This document shows positions 45,001 to 54,269 of a stretch of 64,000 nt of DNA, piece after piece. The notes beneath the pieces are model-generated. The model saw only the letters and a program-made list of their open reading frames with translations, did not search any database and was not told the origin of the DNA. Position numbers and translations under genes: made by a program. Within the stretch, counting starts at the first letter, position 1, and every line of letters begins with the position of its first letter. Origin of the DNA: Fischerella sp. CENA71 (lineage in GTDB: Bacteria; Cyanobacteriota; Cyanobacteriia; Cyanobacteriales; Nostocaceae). The stretch lies in contig JANBVI010000043.1 in assembly GCA_024239075.1 (NCBI GenBank), positions 1 to 64,000 of the forward strand. The letters are read 5' to 3'.

Positions 45001-45396
45001 AAAATCCGCTTTGAGATCGACACCGCTTTGAGAACTACCCTCGCCAAAGGATTTGGTAACAATCATTCTCTGTGTCACGGTGATTTGGGCAACTTGGAAT
45101 TGCTTTTGCAAGCTAGTCTCATTCTCGATCAGTCCCAGTGGCAACCTCAAGTTGATCGCTTGGCTGCCATTATTCTCGAAAGCATTAATAAACACGGTTG
45201 GCTTTGTGGCGTTCCTTCAGGAGTGGAGACTCCTGGTTTAATGACTGGACTGGCTGGTATTGGTTATGGATTGCTACGTTTGGCAGAACCAGATAATGTT
45301 CCTTCAGTTCTAGTGTTGGAATCTCCAAAGTTAAATAGTGCAATGTCAAACTACTTAACTCAAGAAAAAGAGCAGATTTCCATCGCCTTTACCTAA
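42091..45396 (+). CDS. lanM: Class II lanthipeptide synthetase LanM
   Basis: 1101 residues from GTG 42091, with ATAGGAG ahead. The N-terminal dehydratase part (DUF4135, about 130-620) contains LIYKPRSLAVD and DFHAENLI, as in kinase-like dehydratases that phosphorylate Ser/Thr. The C-terminal LanC-like cyclase (from about 715) carries zinc ligands Cys950 in AWCHGATG and Cys995-His996 in LCHGDLGN, plus GFSHGAAG. It both dehydrates and cyclises the precursor encoded just upstream. The transporter gene follows after 22 bases. All key residues look intact. Confidence 0.96.
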   Translation: MDQEYFQSSNWYRAVTLRERIIAQNTEQNHKSVNRDLAQRRLNRWQSQTPFNTDSYFAERLALDDISQEEFFSVLGGSIDEVKESFTTTPNWLIQLKQAFLDAANCDKQFQLPKSIKTPGIEKFLYLIEPLIIQGCRRLSDEIQRLSQEQSELPFDPQAVVEMLLPHLARRLLRILDRTLVLELNVARLQGLLKGNTSQERFESFVELLCQSDVALSILQEYPVLARQVTICINYWVRFSLEFLQHLSADWDAIKATFSSDRDPGLLAEVYSNVGDIHRGGRSVMLVKFSSGFQLIYKPRSLAVDVHFQQLLTWLNQRGDRLFFRTIKVLDRNNYGWLEFVKTQGCTSKEEVQRFYERQGGYLALLYALQATDFHAENLIAVGEHPVLIDLEALFHPAVGELDSAKANLLASDKMTYSVVGIGLLPQRIGKDDQSDGIDLSGLGSKEGQLSLTQFPYWENIGTDQMRLERKQMEMPATQNRPTLNGNNVNLLDYTEEIINGFTNIYQLLLKYQDELLSADSPIAAFAQDEVRVVIRPTRLYSFLLEESFHPDLLRDALERDRHFDRLWYYVKYRPYLKQVISAECQDLLQGDIPLFTTRPNSRDVWSSSGQKIDGLLKEPSFDMVCRRLQQLSERDMTQQLWFIRASLATVNLGLDEVNFPSYSLSEPKIVVDRQQLLTAASAIGDRLNFLAVRGEEDASWIGLTFLGERHWSLVSLGFDLYDGLPGIILFLAYLGKATKQENYTNLARAALITMRSQIEEFRSDLKRIGAFGGWGGIIYTLTHLAVLWNQPELISEAEKIVEYLPNLIEQDTQFDIISGAAGCISSLLALYKCQPNDDTLTVAIQCGDLLIAHAEMMAHGVGWTWKDEMFEEKPLTGFSHGAAGIAASLLELAAVTGEQRFATTAVAAIEYERSHFLPEAENWLDLRSFTDTVLKEQEKQSASCMCAWCHGATGIGLARLRSLPHLDNPKIRFEIDTALRTTLAKGFGNNHSLCHGDLGNLELLLQASLILDQSQWQPQVDRLAAIILESINKHGWLCGVPSGVETPGLMTGLAGIGYGLLRLAEPDNVPSVLVLESPKLNSAMSNYLTQEKEQISIAFT

Positions 45397-45418
45397 GAGA
45401 GATTATTACCTTTGTCTA

Positions 45419-47566
45419 ATGAAATATCAGCTTGTCCAACAGCATAGCGAAGAAGATTGCGGTGCGGCTTGTCTGGCAAGTATCGCCAAATATTATGGTC
45501 GTATTTTTACCATCAGCCGTATCCGTGAAACAGTAGGAACTCGTAGCAGTGGTACTACTTTATTAGGATTAAAGCAGGGAGCAGAAGTCCTTGGTTTTAA
45601 TGCCAGAGCAGTTAAAGCTCCTCTAGACGCGATCGCGCAAAAAGCCTTGCCTCTACCAGCTATCATTCATTGGAAAGGTGATCATTGGGTAGTTTTTTAT
45701 GGTAAACGAGGTAACAAATATGTAGTGGCTGACCCTAGTGTCGGTATCCAGTTTCTGGACAAAAAATGGTTCTTAGAGGCATGGGCAGGCGGGACTATGC
45801 TGCTTTTAGAACCAGACCCAGTACGCTTTTTTACTCAGTCGGATGAGAAAGATAAAGTTGGCGGATTGGGTCTTTTCCTCAAACGCATCTGGCCCTATCG
45901 TGCCATTGTTGCCCAAACCTTTCTATTAAATGCAGTTCTTGGCCTGTTTTCCCTAGCTTCCCCCTTTCTGCTGCAAATGCTCACCGATGATGTGCTGGTA
46001 CGTGGTGATATGCAAATGCTTACTGGCGTTGTCATTGCCGTGATCGTCATGCACCTCGTTAGTAGTAGTCTGCGACTCGTGCAATCTAACCTTGTTGCCC
46101 ACTTTGCCCAGCGTCTAAAACTAGGGCTAATCTTTGAATTCGGACGCCAAATTCTCCGCTTGCCCCTAAGTTACTACGAATCCCGACGTAGTGGTGAAAT
46201 AGTCAGCCGTCTAGAAGATATTCAACAAATTAATTATTTAATTTCCCAAGCTATCGTTAGTTTGCCCAGTCAATTTTTTATCGCTCTCGCTTCCGTGGCT
46301 TTTATGCTGTTTTACAGCCTCAAACTGACAGCAGTTGCGATGCTAATTGCCATTTTCATGACCCTTTCAACCCTGATTTTTTTACCCACTCTTCAACAAA
46401 AAATTCGCAATGTTTTAGTCTTATCAGCAGAAAACCAAGGGGTATTAGTAGAAACATTCAAAGGAGCTATCACCGTAAAAACCACTACTGCTGCCCCTCA
46501 ATTCTGGGAAGAATTTCAAAACCGTTATGGTCGTCTTGCAAACTTCTCCTTCCGCACAATCCAGATCGGCTTCTTCAACAGCATATTCTCTAATTTAGTT
46601 GCCAATATCGGTAGTATTGTCTTGTTATGGGTAGGCAGCAGCCTTGTCATTAATAAGGAATTATCCATTGGTCAACTGCTGGCATTTAACAGTATAAGTA
46701 TTAATTTTAACTCTTTTACTGATACCGTAATCGGCTTCGTCGATGAATTTACCCGTGCCAAAACTGCTACCCAGCGGCTTACGGAAGTTATTGAGGCTAC
46801 CCCAGAAACTCCAGACAATACTATTAAGCCTTGGGTAACAATTGCCAACAATACAGATATCGCCTGCACTCAGCTTAACTTTCATCACACTGGCAGAGTT
46901 GACCTGCTGCAAGACTTCTCTCTCACCCTTCCCGGAGGTAAGGCGATCGCTCTCATCGGTAAATCTGGCTGTGGTAAAAGTAGTTTAGCGAAATTAATTG
47001 CGGGGTTATATTCGTCTCAGTCTGGTAATATTCGCTTTGGTATCTATAACCAACAAGATATTTCCCTCAATTGTTTGCGGCAACAAGTAGTACTGGTTCC
47101 CCAAGAAGCCCAGTTTTGGAGTCGGTCGATTATCGAAAATTTTCGCTTAAGTTCACCTGATATCAGCTTTGAGAGCATAGTTAGAGCTTGCCAGATGGCT
47201 GGTGCTGACGAATTTATCAGTAAACTACCAGACAAATATCAAACCGTTTTAGGGGAATTTGGAGCCAATCTCTCTGGTGGACAACGACAGAGATTAGCCA
47301 TAGCACGAGCAATAGTCAACGATCCACCGGTACTAATTTTAGATGAATCGACTAGCGCTCTCGATCCGGTAAGTGAAACCGAAATCTTAGACAAGTTGTT
47401 AACCCATCGCCAAGGCAAAACCACAATTATGATTAGCCACCGTCCGAGAGTAATTCAGCGTGCCGATTGGATTGTCTTACTAGAACAAGGACAATTGAAA
47501 CGGCAAGGTGCTTTGGAAGATTTACGCCATCAACCTGGAGATCACCTAGACTTCCTGATTCCTTAA
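45419..47566 (+). CDS. lanT: C39 peptidase-ABC transporter (LanT)
   Basis: 715 residues. N-terminal C39 peptidase with catalytic Cys in HSEEDCGAACLASI, His in HWVVFYG and Asp in ADPSVG; then six membrane helices (about 160-430), then the ATPase with Walker A IGKSGCGKSS, signature LSGGQRQR and Walker B VLILDEST. It cleaves the leader at Gly-Gly and exports the modified peptide. It is followed by the HlyD-type adaptor gene with five bases between. Complete by all motifs. Confidence 0.95.
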   Translation: MKYQLVQQHSEEDCGAACLASIAKYYGRIFTISRIRETVGTRSSGTTLLGLKQGAEVLGFNARAVKAPLDAIAQKALPLPAIIHWKGDHWVVFYGKRGNKYVVADPSVGIQFLDKKWFLEAWAGGTMLLLEPDPVRFFTQSDEKDKVGGLGLFLKRIWPYRAIVAQTFLLNAVLGLFSLASPFLLQMLTDDVLVRGDMQMLTGVVIAVIVMHLVSSSLRLVQSNLVAHFAQRLKLGLIFEFGRQILRLPLSYYESRRSGEIVSRLEDIQQINYLISQAIVSLPSQFFIALASVAFMLFYSLKLTAVAMLIAIFMTLSTLIFLPTLQQKIRNVLVLSAENQGVLVETFKGAITVKTTTAAPQFWEEFQNRYGRLANFSFRTIQIGFFNSIFSNLVANIGSIVLLWVGSSLVINKELSIGQLLAFNSISINFNSFTDTVIGFVDEFTRAKTATQRLTEVIEATPETPDNTIKPWVTIANNTDIACTQLNFHHTGRVDLLQDFSLTLPGGKAIALIGKSGCGKSSLAKLIAGLYSSQSGNIRFGIYNQQDISLNCLRQQVVLVPQEAQFWSRSIIENFRLSSPDISFESIVRACQMAGADEFISKLPDKYQTVLGEFGANLSGGQRQRLAIARAIVNDPPVLILDESTSALDPVSETEILDKLLTHRQGKTTIMISHRPRVIQRADWIVLLEQGQLKRQGALEDLRHQPGDHLDFLIP

Positions 47567-47571
47567 AATGT

Positions 47572-49032
47572 ATGGTCACTACACCTCAAGAAGATTTTCT
47601 GCCATTAGTTGAAGGCTCCGATTTTCTGCCGCCGATTGGTTTTTGGGCAAAGCTGGGCGGACTATTTATCGTTGGTGCAGTAGGAGTAGCGATCGCGCTT
47701 GCGTCGGTAACTAAATATAAGGTAACTGTCAAAGCACAAGCAACCGTTCGTCCTGTTAGTGGATTGCGGATTATTCAGGCTGCCACAGCAGGCACAATTA
47801 CGCGCATCGCCGTCAAAGAAAATCAAGTTGTCAAAACAGGAGATGTCATTGCCACTATCGATAACTCCCGGTTACAAACCCGAAAAAGCCAACTGAAAAG
47901 CAATATCCAGCAAGCACAGTTGCAACTCATGCAAATCAATGCTCAGATAAGTGCCACAGATAGCCAGATCAGAGCCGAAACTGATGCTGATTTCAGAGGT
48001 CGTCGCCGCTCATATCAAGAAAAACAAATTACCACCGTCACTGAAGTCCAAGAAGCCGAGGCCAACATCAAGATCGCTCAAGAGGAATTACACGTAGCTC
48101 AGGCAGAGTTAAAATCAGCATACGCAAACTTAAGAGCAACGCAAGCTTCCTTGGTAGCAGCTAGGATAAAGCGTAACAGATATGAGACTGTAGCCAAACA
48201 AGGAGCTATTTCTCAGGATCAATTCGAGGAAGTACAACTAGCTTTTGAGCAGCAATCGTCGGCGGTGGAGGCGCAAAAAGCAGTAGTTGAGGTGCAAAAA
48301 CAAAAGATTGAACAGCAACAACAAGCAGTCTCGGCAGCCGTAGCTAGATGGCAAAGTACTCAAGCTACCATCAATCCCAGGAATGCAGAAATAGCGATCG
48401 CCTCTGAACACCTTGCCCAAGAAAAAGCCACTGGTGCAGCAAACCTTGCAACATTAACTAAAGAACGTCAAGCTCTCATCCAACAACAAATTCAAATCAG
48501 CAAACAGTTAGAGTACAATATCAATGAACTGCAACAAGTTGAAATCGACATTAAGCAAACTATTATTTCTGCCCCAGCCAACGGTACTCTCTTCCAACTG
48601 AAACTGCGAAACTCTAACCAAACTGTGCAACCAGGAGAGGAAATTGCCCAGATTGTTCCCAGTCACAGTATCCTAGTTGTCAAGGCTTTGGTCAGTGCTG
48701 AGGATATTGGCAAAGTAAAGATTGGTCAAAAGGCACAGTTGCAGATATCTGCCTGTCCCTATCCAGATTACGGTACTCTCAAAGGTCAGGTCAATGCAAT
48801 TTCTCCAGATGTGATTGTTCCTCAAGGAAATGGTGCTATGGTAACCACCGCCACCACAGCTTCCACAGCTTTCTACGAGGTAACGATCCAACCAGAAAAC
48901 CTATTTCTAGGTACAACGAACAACCAGTGCGCCATCCAAGTAGGGATGGAGGGTGCAGCCGATATTATTTCCAAAGAAGAGACTCTACTCCTGTTCTTTC
49001 TCAGGAAGGCAAGGTTAAGAACAAACTTATGA
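47572..49032 (+). CDS. HlyD-type membrane fusion protein of the lanthipeptide exporter
   Basis: 486 residues from ATG 47572. A longer in-frame start overlapping lanT is unlikely, since ATG 47572 gives MVTTPQEDFLPLVEGSDFLP, usual for these adaptors. One membrane helix (about 28-48), a biotinyl/lipoyl strand set (AGTITRIAVKENQVVKTGDV), a long coiled coil (about 100-300) and a beta-barrel end (ISAPANGTLFQL). It bridges the inner-membrane transporter to an outer-membrane channel, as in type I secretion. Confidence 0.9.
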   Translation: MVTTPQEDFLPLVEGSDFLPPIGFWAKLGGLFIVGAVGVAIALASVTKYKVTVKAQATVRPVSGLRIIQAATAGTITRIAVKENQVVKTGDVIATIDNSRLQTRKSQLKSNIQQAQLQLMQINAQISATDSQIRAETDADFRGRRRSYQEKQITTVTEVQEAEANIKIAQEELHVAQAELKSAYANLRATQASLVAARIKRNRYETVAKQGAISQDQFEEVQLAFEQQSSAVEAQKAVVEVQKQKIEQQQQAVSAAVARWQSTQATINPRNAEIAIASEHLAQEKATGAANLATLTKERQALIQQQIQISKQLEYNINELQQVEIDIKQTIISAPANGTLFQLKLRNSNQTVQPGEEIAQIVPSHSILVVKALVSAEDIGKVKIGQKAQLQISACPYPDYGTLKGQVNAISPDVIVPQGNGAMVTTATTASTAFYEVTIQPENLFLGTTNNQCAIQVGMEGAADIISKEETLLLFFLRKARLRTNL

Positions 49033-49064
49033 ATTCTCCTCTCATACCAATTTTGGATATTAGA

Positions 49065-50483
49065 TTAACAATCTTTACATCGCTTCTGAAAATACTGACG
49101 GTATAAATGACAGCGAGGCTCTACCGAGTCACCAAAAAGTTTCACCAACCCCATATTTTGTAACTGATAAGCTAACATCGGTTCTAATTGGACAGGTTTG
49201 ATAGAATTGACAACTTTTTTAAAAGCTGCTGCCAATTCCTGGTGCTGTTGCAAATTTAACCAATGTTCACGCAAATGATGACTGTAAATACCAGCTTCTG
49301 TAGTTGCTTGTGTCAAGATTTGCTCAAGGGTAATGTTTGGATAACTTTTGAGGTGGGAGAAAGCTATCTCTAACAAATAAGGATGTCCCCCAACCAAGTT
49401 CATAAGAGAGTCTATTAAAGCACTTTCTATATTGAGCCGATGTTGCAAGGCGAAATCTTGTACTTGCTCACGAGTAAATGCCGATAATTCAATTGGCAAT
49501 CCTACATTAAATGGAGATTGATTAATATTTAGTCGAATGTAAACATCCGTCGAATGTATAAGTACCAACCGCAGCTTTTTCCAAATTTGTCGGCTTCTTG
49601 CCTTCTCATACCAGGAGCGTAAAAGTCCAAAAAAATCTTCGTAAATTTCCCGATAGGGGAAGAGTAAATCGATGTTATCTAGGCATAAAATAAGAGGATT
49701 TTGAGAACTAGTTAACAAATATTCTTCAAAGTAAGTTGTACAACTTACTTTAGCTCCCATACCTTCCTCATCCCAATATTCATCCAACTCACTGGTTAGC
49801 CCTAAATCTCGACTAACATTTATACAAAACCAGCGCAAGAATTTATTAAGGTGGGTAAAGTGCGTGCTTCTATCTGCTAGCTCAAAACTCAAAATAACGG
49901 TGCGGTAACCTTCACCTGCTAACTGAGCCATCACCCTATTCATTAGAGATGTCTTGCCCATCAAACTAGGGGCTTTAATCCGAATAAGCGAACCTGGCTG
50001 CAAAAGTGTTTCATAACAGATAGATTCGATGGGATCTCGCTTTACATAAATATCAGAAATTTTATTTTCTGGCTGTTTTTGCTCAAGCTCTAGGTTGATT
50101 GTTATTTTATTATCTACTAAATTTCTATTTGGAACTGATAAATTTGGGGCAAAACTATAATGAAGATGATTATTGTTTATTCTAATTAAGGAATTTGTAT
50201 TATTAGATAATTGCTGCTCCCATTTGCGTTTTAGTGCTTCTTTAAAATTACTTTTTTTTACTTTTTCTCCTAAAGCATCACTTAAACTTCTCCAGAGCTT
50301 TGGAGCAATATCTTGACTGATATAAGTAGTGGCGTATTGATGTTTAGTTGCTATCTCATCATACTCTTCTCGCTGCCAAGCTCCTTTTAAGATAATAATT
50401 TCAATGTCTGTTAACTTCCGATAAAATTTAAGATTAACTACTTGATTGGCAACTTTGATTGCCTCATCTAAGTTGAAAAGCAT
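49065..50483 (-). CDS. AAA-like ATPase with N-terminal HTH (vMAP-type)
   Basis: 472 residues. The first about 90 residues (LTDIEIIILKGAWQREEYDE, YISQDIAPKLWRSLSDALGE) look like the helical HTH domain found at the start of many cyanobacterial AAA proteins of the vWA-MoxR group. The AAA part has Walker A APSLMGKTSL and Walker B LILCLDNIDLLF and ends in a winged helix-like region. It shares the AAA_35-like style with the CHASE2 protein at 39211. No membrane segment. Tail-to-tail with the lan operon. Confidence 0.8.
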   Translation of the reverse strand: MLFNLDEAIKVANQVVNLKFYRKLTDIEIIILKGAWQREEYDEIATKHQYATTYISQDIAPKLWRSLSDALGEKVKKSNFKEALKRKWEQQLSNNTNSLIRINNNHLHYSFAPNLSVPNRNLVDNKITINLELEQKQPENKISDIYVKRDPIESICYETLLQPGSLIRIKAPSLMGKTSLMNRVMAQLAGEGYRTVILSFELADRSTHFTHLNKFLRWFCINVSRDLGLTSELDEYWDEEGMGAKVSCTTYFEEYLLTSSQNPLILCLDNIDLLFPYREIYEDFFGLLRSWYEKARSRQIWKKLRLVLIHSTDVYIRLNINQSPFNVGLPIELSAFTREQVQDFALQHRLNIESALIDSLMNLVGGHPYLLEIAFSHLKSYPNITLEQILTQATTEAGIYSHHLREHWLNLQQHQELAAAFKKVVNSIKPVQLEPMLAYQLQNMGLVKLFGDSVEPRCHLYRQYFQKRCKDC

Positions 50484-50590
50484 GATTATCTGACCTCCTA
50501 TTTAAATAGCAGTTCAAAAAAGATAAAGTCTGACGGAAATACCAGTTAATAAAATACATTCTCTTCTTTACATCTTTTTTAATATATTTA

Positions 50591-51457
50591 TTATTCAGAT
50601 ATCATTTTGGATACTTCGAGTGTAATATTGCCGACAATAGGCTCTTGAGAAACTTTTTTTAAACCAATATTTTCAGTAGTTAAAAGCTCAATCCAAACTT
50701 TCTTAAATGTAGAATTGTTTGGCTCTTGTAAACGTAGTTGAGCTAACTCTGTTACCGTTTCATACCAGATGCCATGTTTAGCGTAAGCAACAATCTGTTC
50801 CAGAGGTGTTTTTGCTGTTTTTAACTCTCTTTCGAGTTCAGCTGATATTGATATTCGTTGCACCAATCCTGTTACTGAAGCAGGCGTCGGTGAATCACCA
50901 GAGAATACAGAAGCAGAACAATTAATGTCGAAATACCAACGATATTCTTTACCAACTACTAAAGCTGGGATGGTTGATGGCAAACTAATACCAACAATTC
51001 CAGATTTTGCGGGTAGTTGAAAGCGGATACGAAATATCTCGGAGTCTCCATCCTGTAGGGAAAATTCTCCGTTAGTAGCTTCCTGAGAAGTATAAGGCAG
51101 ATAAACCCAAAAAGTTGGATACCCCTTGGTTGTTAACTTCAATTGACTATCACCTACCACGCGCGTTAGTGGAGGCATGTCCTCCTTGTAAATACAGTTA
51201 CCTCGGCTCCCAGTTCCTTCTTTGGCTGGAGGTGTTCCTCTATTCGGAGGGTCTTTTTCAACAGAGATAAAATGAATTTGTACCTCAGATTTTCTGTCAT
51301 TGCTGGTTTGGTTTTCAGCCCATGCTACTAAATGTATTGAACAGCTAACCCAGCTAAAGAGTACCCAAGAAAGGATAAATAAACCTTTTCGCTGTAATCG
51401 AGTCAATTTTTTCCAATTTAATAATTTTGGGTACATTTTTCGTTTACAGTCACACAT
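50591..51457 (-). CDS. DUF928 exported protein
   Basis: 288 residues with a signal anchor (GLFILSWVLFSWVSCSIHLV) and the DUF928 pattern: GSRGNC, a strand region FWVYLPYT, FRIRFQLP and KEYRWYFDINC, then a helical C-terminus (LEQIVAYAKHGIWYETVTEL). DUF928 proteins usually occur beside CHAT, haemagglutinin and CHASE2 proteins in cyanobacteria, which supports the view that the lanthipeptide operon lies inside such a locus. Function unknown. Confidence 0.88.
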   Translation of the reverse strand: MCDCKRKMYPKLLNWKKLTRLQRKGLFILSWVLFSWVSCSIHLVAWAENQTSNDRKSEVQIHFISVEKDPPNRGTPPAKEGTGSRGNCIYKEDMPPLTRVVGDSQLKLTTKGYPTFWVYLPYTSQEATNGEFSLQDGDSEIFRIRFQLPAKSGIVGISLPSTIPALVVGKEYRWYFDINCSASVFSGDSPTPASVTGLVQRISISAELERELKTAKTPLEQIVAYAKHGIWYETVTELAQLRLQEPNNSTFKKVWIELLTTENIGLKKVSQEPIVGNITLEVSKMISE

Positions 51458-51588
51458 CGATTTACTACAACTAGATGTTGTAGTATTTCGGATTAGCTAT
51501 GCATGAGTCACATATTTGTTAACAAAAGGGTGAAGAGTTAGTGTCGCGCTTGTAAACTTATGTGGTGGCTGCTTTACAGCAATTATTT

Positions 51589-52683
51589 TTAATTTAACTC
51601 TGGATGCTCTCCCGTCAGTGTCCTCAAAAACTGAGCAATCAAGAGCGTGTCTTTGTCAGAGAGCGATCGCCCCAACTCATATTTCGCCATCACCCTAATT
51701 GCTCCTTCTAATGTTTTCACAGAGCCATCGTGAAAATAGGGAGAAGTGAGTGCAACATTGCGGAGGCTAGGAACTCGAAAGACAAATTTATCTGCTTCAT
51801 CCTGAGTGACATTGTAGCGCCCCAAATCAGCTTGCGTGATATTGCCGCGATCGCGAAAGTAATCACCCATAATGCCAAATTTTTGGTACAGATTGCCTCC
51901 GACATTCATTCCTTGATGACAACTGACGCAGCCGTTAGCTTTAAACAGTCGATAGCCCTCTTTTTCTGCGTCAGTGAGTGCTTTTTTATTACCGCGTAAA
52001 TACTGATCAAATCGCGAGTTGGGAGTATATAGTGAGCGTACATAAGTGGCGATCGCATTCTTGATGTTTGCTGCCGTTAATCCGTCACTATAATTTTTAG
52101 CAAATGCTTGTGTGTACTTTGGAGACTGTTGCAGTTTTTGTCTCAAAACAGACCATTGGATTCCCATTTCCATTGGATTTTGTATCACTGCTTGTATAAA
52201 GTCTTCTAGCGTTTCATATTTACCATTCCAGTTCAAGTGAGCATTGAATTCAGTATTATAGATAGTCGGTGCATTAATGTTACCAACATTACCATTTACG
52301 CCAAAAGAAAAGGCTTTGTCGTCTGCTCCTCCTCTACTAAGATGATGGCAACTAAGACAAGAAACACGATTATCTGCTGAGAGGCGGGGATCGCGAAACA
52401 ATGTTTTGCCCAATGCAACTTTACTTTGATTCAGAGCGAGCTTCAATGGGATAGGTTGAATTGGTTCATCCACTACAAATGTTTGAGGTTGAGCCAGAGC
52501 AGTTACGGTAATTGATTGGGGAGTTTGGACTTTCTCCCACCAAATAGCCACCAACGTTGCCACAATAACTAATGCAACCAGATACAACCTTCGCAAAACT
52601 CTTCGATTCAGAATTGAGAATGGAATGCTAGGTTTCTGATACATTTGCTTTCTCCCAAGAATATATCGCATTTGGCGAATCAA
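51589..52683 (-). CDS. Di-haem cytochrome c peroxidase family protein
   Basis: 364 residues, N-terminal membrane anchor (LYLVALVIVATLVAIWW, about 33-50). Two CxxCH sites: Cys109/Cys112/His113 (SCLSCHH) and Cys252/Cys255/His256 (GCVSCHQ). Blocks such as LFRDPRLSADNRVSC and RVPSLRNVALTSPYFHDGSV are typical of the CcpA/MauG family. It reduces peroxide in the periplasm or acts as a redox partner. Monocistronic. Confidence 0.94.
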   Translation of the reverse strand: MIRQMRYILGRKQMYQKPSIPFSILNRRVLRRLYLVALVIVATLVAIWWEKVQTPQSITVTALAQPQTFVVDEPIQPIPLKLALNQSKVALGKTLFRDPRLSADNRVSCLSCHHLSRGGADDKAFSFGVNGNVGNINAPTIYNTEFNAHLNWNGKYETLEDFIQAVIQNPMEMGIQWSVLRQKLQQSPKYTQAFAKNYSDGLTAANIKNAIATYVRSLYTPNSRFDQYLRGNKKALTDAEKEGYRLFKANGCVSCHQGMNVGGNLYQKFGIMGDYFRDRGNITQADLGRYNVTQDEADKFVFRVPSLRNVALTSPYFHDGSVKTLEGAIRVMAKYELGRSLSDKDTLLIAQFLRTLTGEHPELN

Positions 52684-52998
52684 TCAGGAAACTAATGGAA
52701 TAGCTAACAAAGCGGAAGTTAAGCTTGAAAACTTTCCTTCTGTATTGTTAATTGGTTTGAGCAAAAGTAATTTATGCACATGTAGAATAAAATAGACGAA
52801 TTCTGTGTTTTTTTTTAACTAAACTTTTTTTAAAAGGTTTCTCCTAAAACTGAATCAAAGTAGTGGCTGATTTAGAAAGCACATAAGTTTTAACAAAGTA
52901 GTATTGTTGTAATCTATAAACGACACGATCCATAATAATTATCGAGTAAGCCTGCTATTTTTACGCAATGACCCTACTTTTTCGCGTCAAAAAACCTA
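52684..52998. other. Intergenic region upstream of the cytochrome peroxidase
   Basis: About 315 bases of AT-rich sequence containing the promoter side of 51589-52683. I see no gene, hairpin or repeat worth naming. It ends at the TA target site of the IS630 element. Confidence 0.6.
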
Positions 52999-53011
52999 GT
53001 GGTCTGTCCCA

Positions 53012-54269
53012 TTAATTTTGAGGGATTGGATAAATCTTTGAAAGCTTAACTCTTGCATCTTCTGTACGAAAACGCCAATCTACACAAACCTGATTAAGAT
53101 TGCGATCGCATTCCCAAATTGAAACCTCGTGTTCTAAAGTTTCAATATTGGGAATTCTTCGTTGAAGACATTGACGGACAAGTACAGACAATTCAGATTC
53201 AACCATATTGAGCCAACTCCCATGTTTCGGTGTATGGTGAATCTCTAATTTTTTGGCAATTCTTCTGGCTTCGGCTGGGGCAAAAACTTCATACAATGCA
53301 CCGATTGTATGCGTATTTAAGTTATCCATTACCAAGCGAATAATTTCAGCATCTGGAAAGTGGATATCAACCAATTCTTTCATACAATAAGCAAAATCTA
53401 CTTTGGTACGGCGCTCTGTTACTTTGATGTGCCTCCATCCGAAATAGGGTGCAAAAAAGGCGAACAAATTACAACTACCCTGGCGTTCATACTCGTAATC
53501 AAATTTTGCAACTCTTCCTGATTTAGCTGCGGTTTTAGGGACAGGTGGCATTGGTTGATGTACATCAGCAATTAATTGGCATAACCTTTCATCAAAGCAT
53601 ACTAGCGGGCGTTTGGCATCGGGTGGTTGAGCATATAAGGGATCTCCAAATAATAAAATGCCCAGCCGTCGCTTTCGCCCTTCAGGCGAAAGCGCCTAAA
53701 TTCTTGGGCTTGGCCAAAATATATTTAATACGGCTGGGCATTTTATTACTTGGAAGTGCCTAAATCAAGTACATCTTCCATCCGGTATACGAATTCTGAA
53801 CTCAGTTGTGGGATGCACCATTGTTCTTTTAACCAAGGCTTTAGCTCGTTTTTTTTAATATTCTACCAACTGTACTTTTGCTCAAACTATCAACTATTTC
53901 CAGACTGACAAGTTGCGAGGCTAACATTCTTAAAGTCCAACGTGTACTCCCAGTAGGTGCATCACTACAAGTTGTTGCTATTAAATATGCTTCGCCATAA
54001 TTAGTTAACTTCTGTGGCTTTCCTGGACGTTTTTTCTCTGTTAATGTCGCTACTAAATTTTCACAACAGAACCGTTTACGAGTTCGCTCCACTGTGGCCA
54101 CAGACACATGTAACATTTCTGCTATTATCTCATCCGTCTTACCATCTGCAGCCATTAATAATGTATGTGCCCGCCGAATTGTTCTGGCTTTCGCTGAACC
54201 CTTTTTGACTAGATCTAGTAGTTCTTGCCTCTGCTCTTCGCTGAGATTAATTTCATACTTCTTGCTCAT
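53012..54269 (-). pseudogene. IS630 transposase (HTH part and DDE part, MITE-disrupted)
   Basis: The N-terminal part from ATG 54269 is an HTH region (LSEEQRQELLDLVKKGSAKA). At an A8 run (53849-53856 on the plus strand) a -1 shift would continue into NELKPWLKEQW. After VLDL the 123-bp element at 53638-53760 intervenes; removing it and one TA restores VLDLYAQPPDAKRPLVCFDE. The DDE end begins FDYEYERQG and holds LVMDNLNTHT and the final Glu in NMVESELS. The disruption makes this copy inactive unless in trans. Confidence 0.88.
53638..53760 (-). repeat. 123-bp MITE, copy 1 (inside IS630 transposase)
   Basis: Ends AGGGATCTCCAAATAATAAA and, on the other strand, GGCACTTCCAAGTAATAAAA, both leading into ATGCCCAGCCGT. 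The TA dinucleotide lies on both sides (53636-53637 and 53761-53762). A second copy of the same length is at 59937-60059. No coding capacity. Confidence 0.93.
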
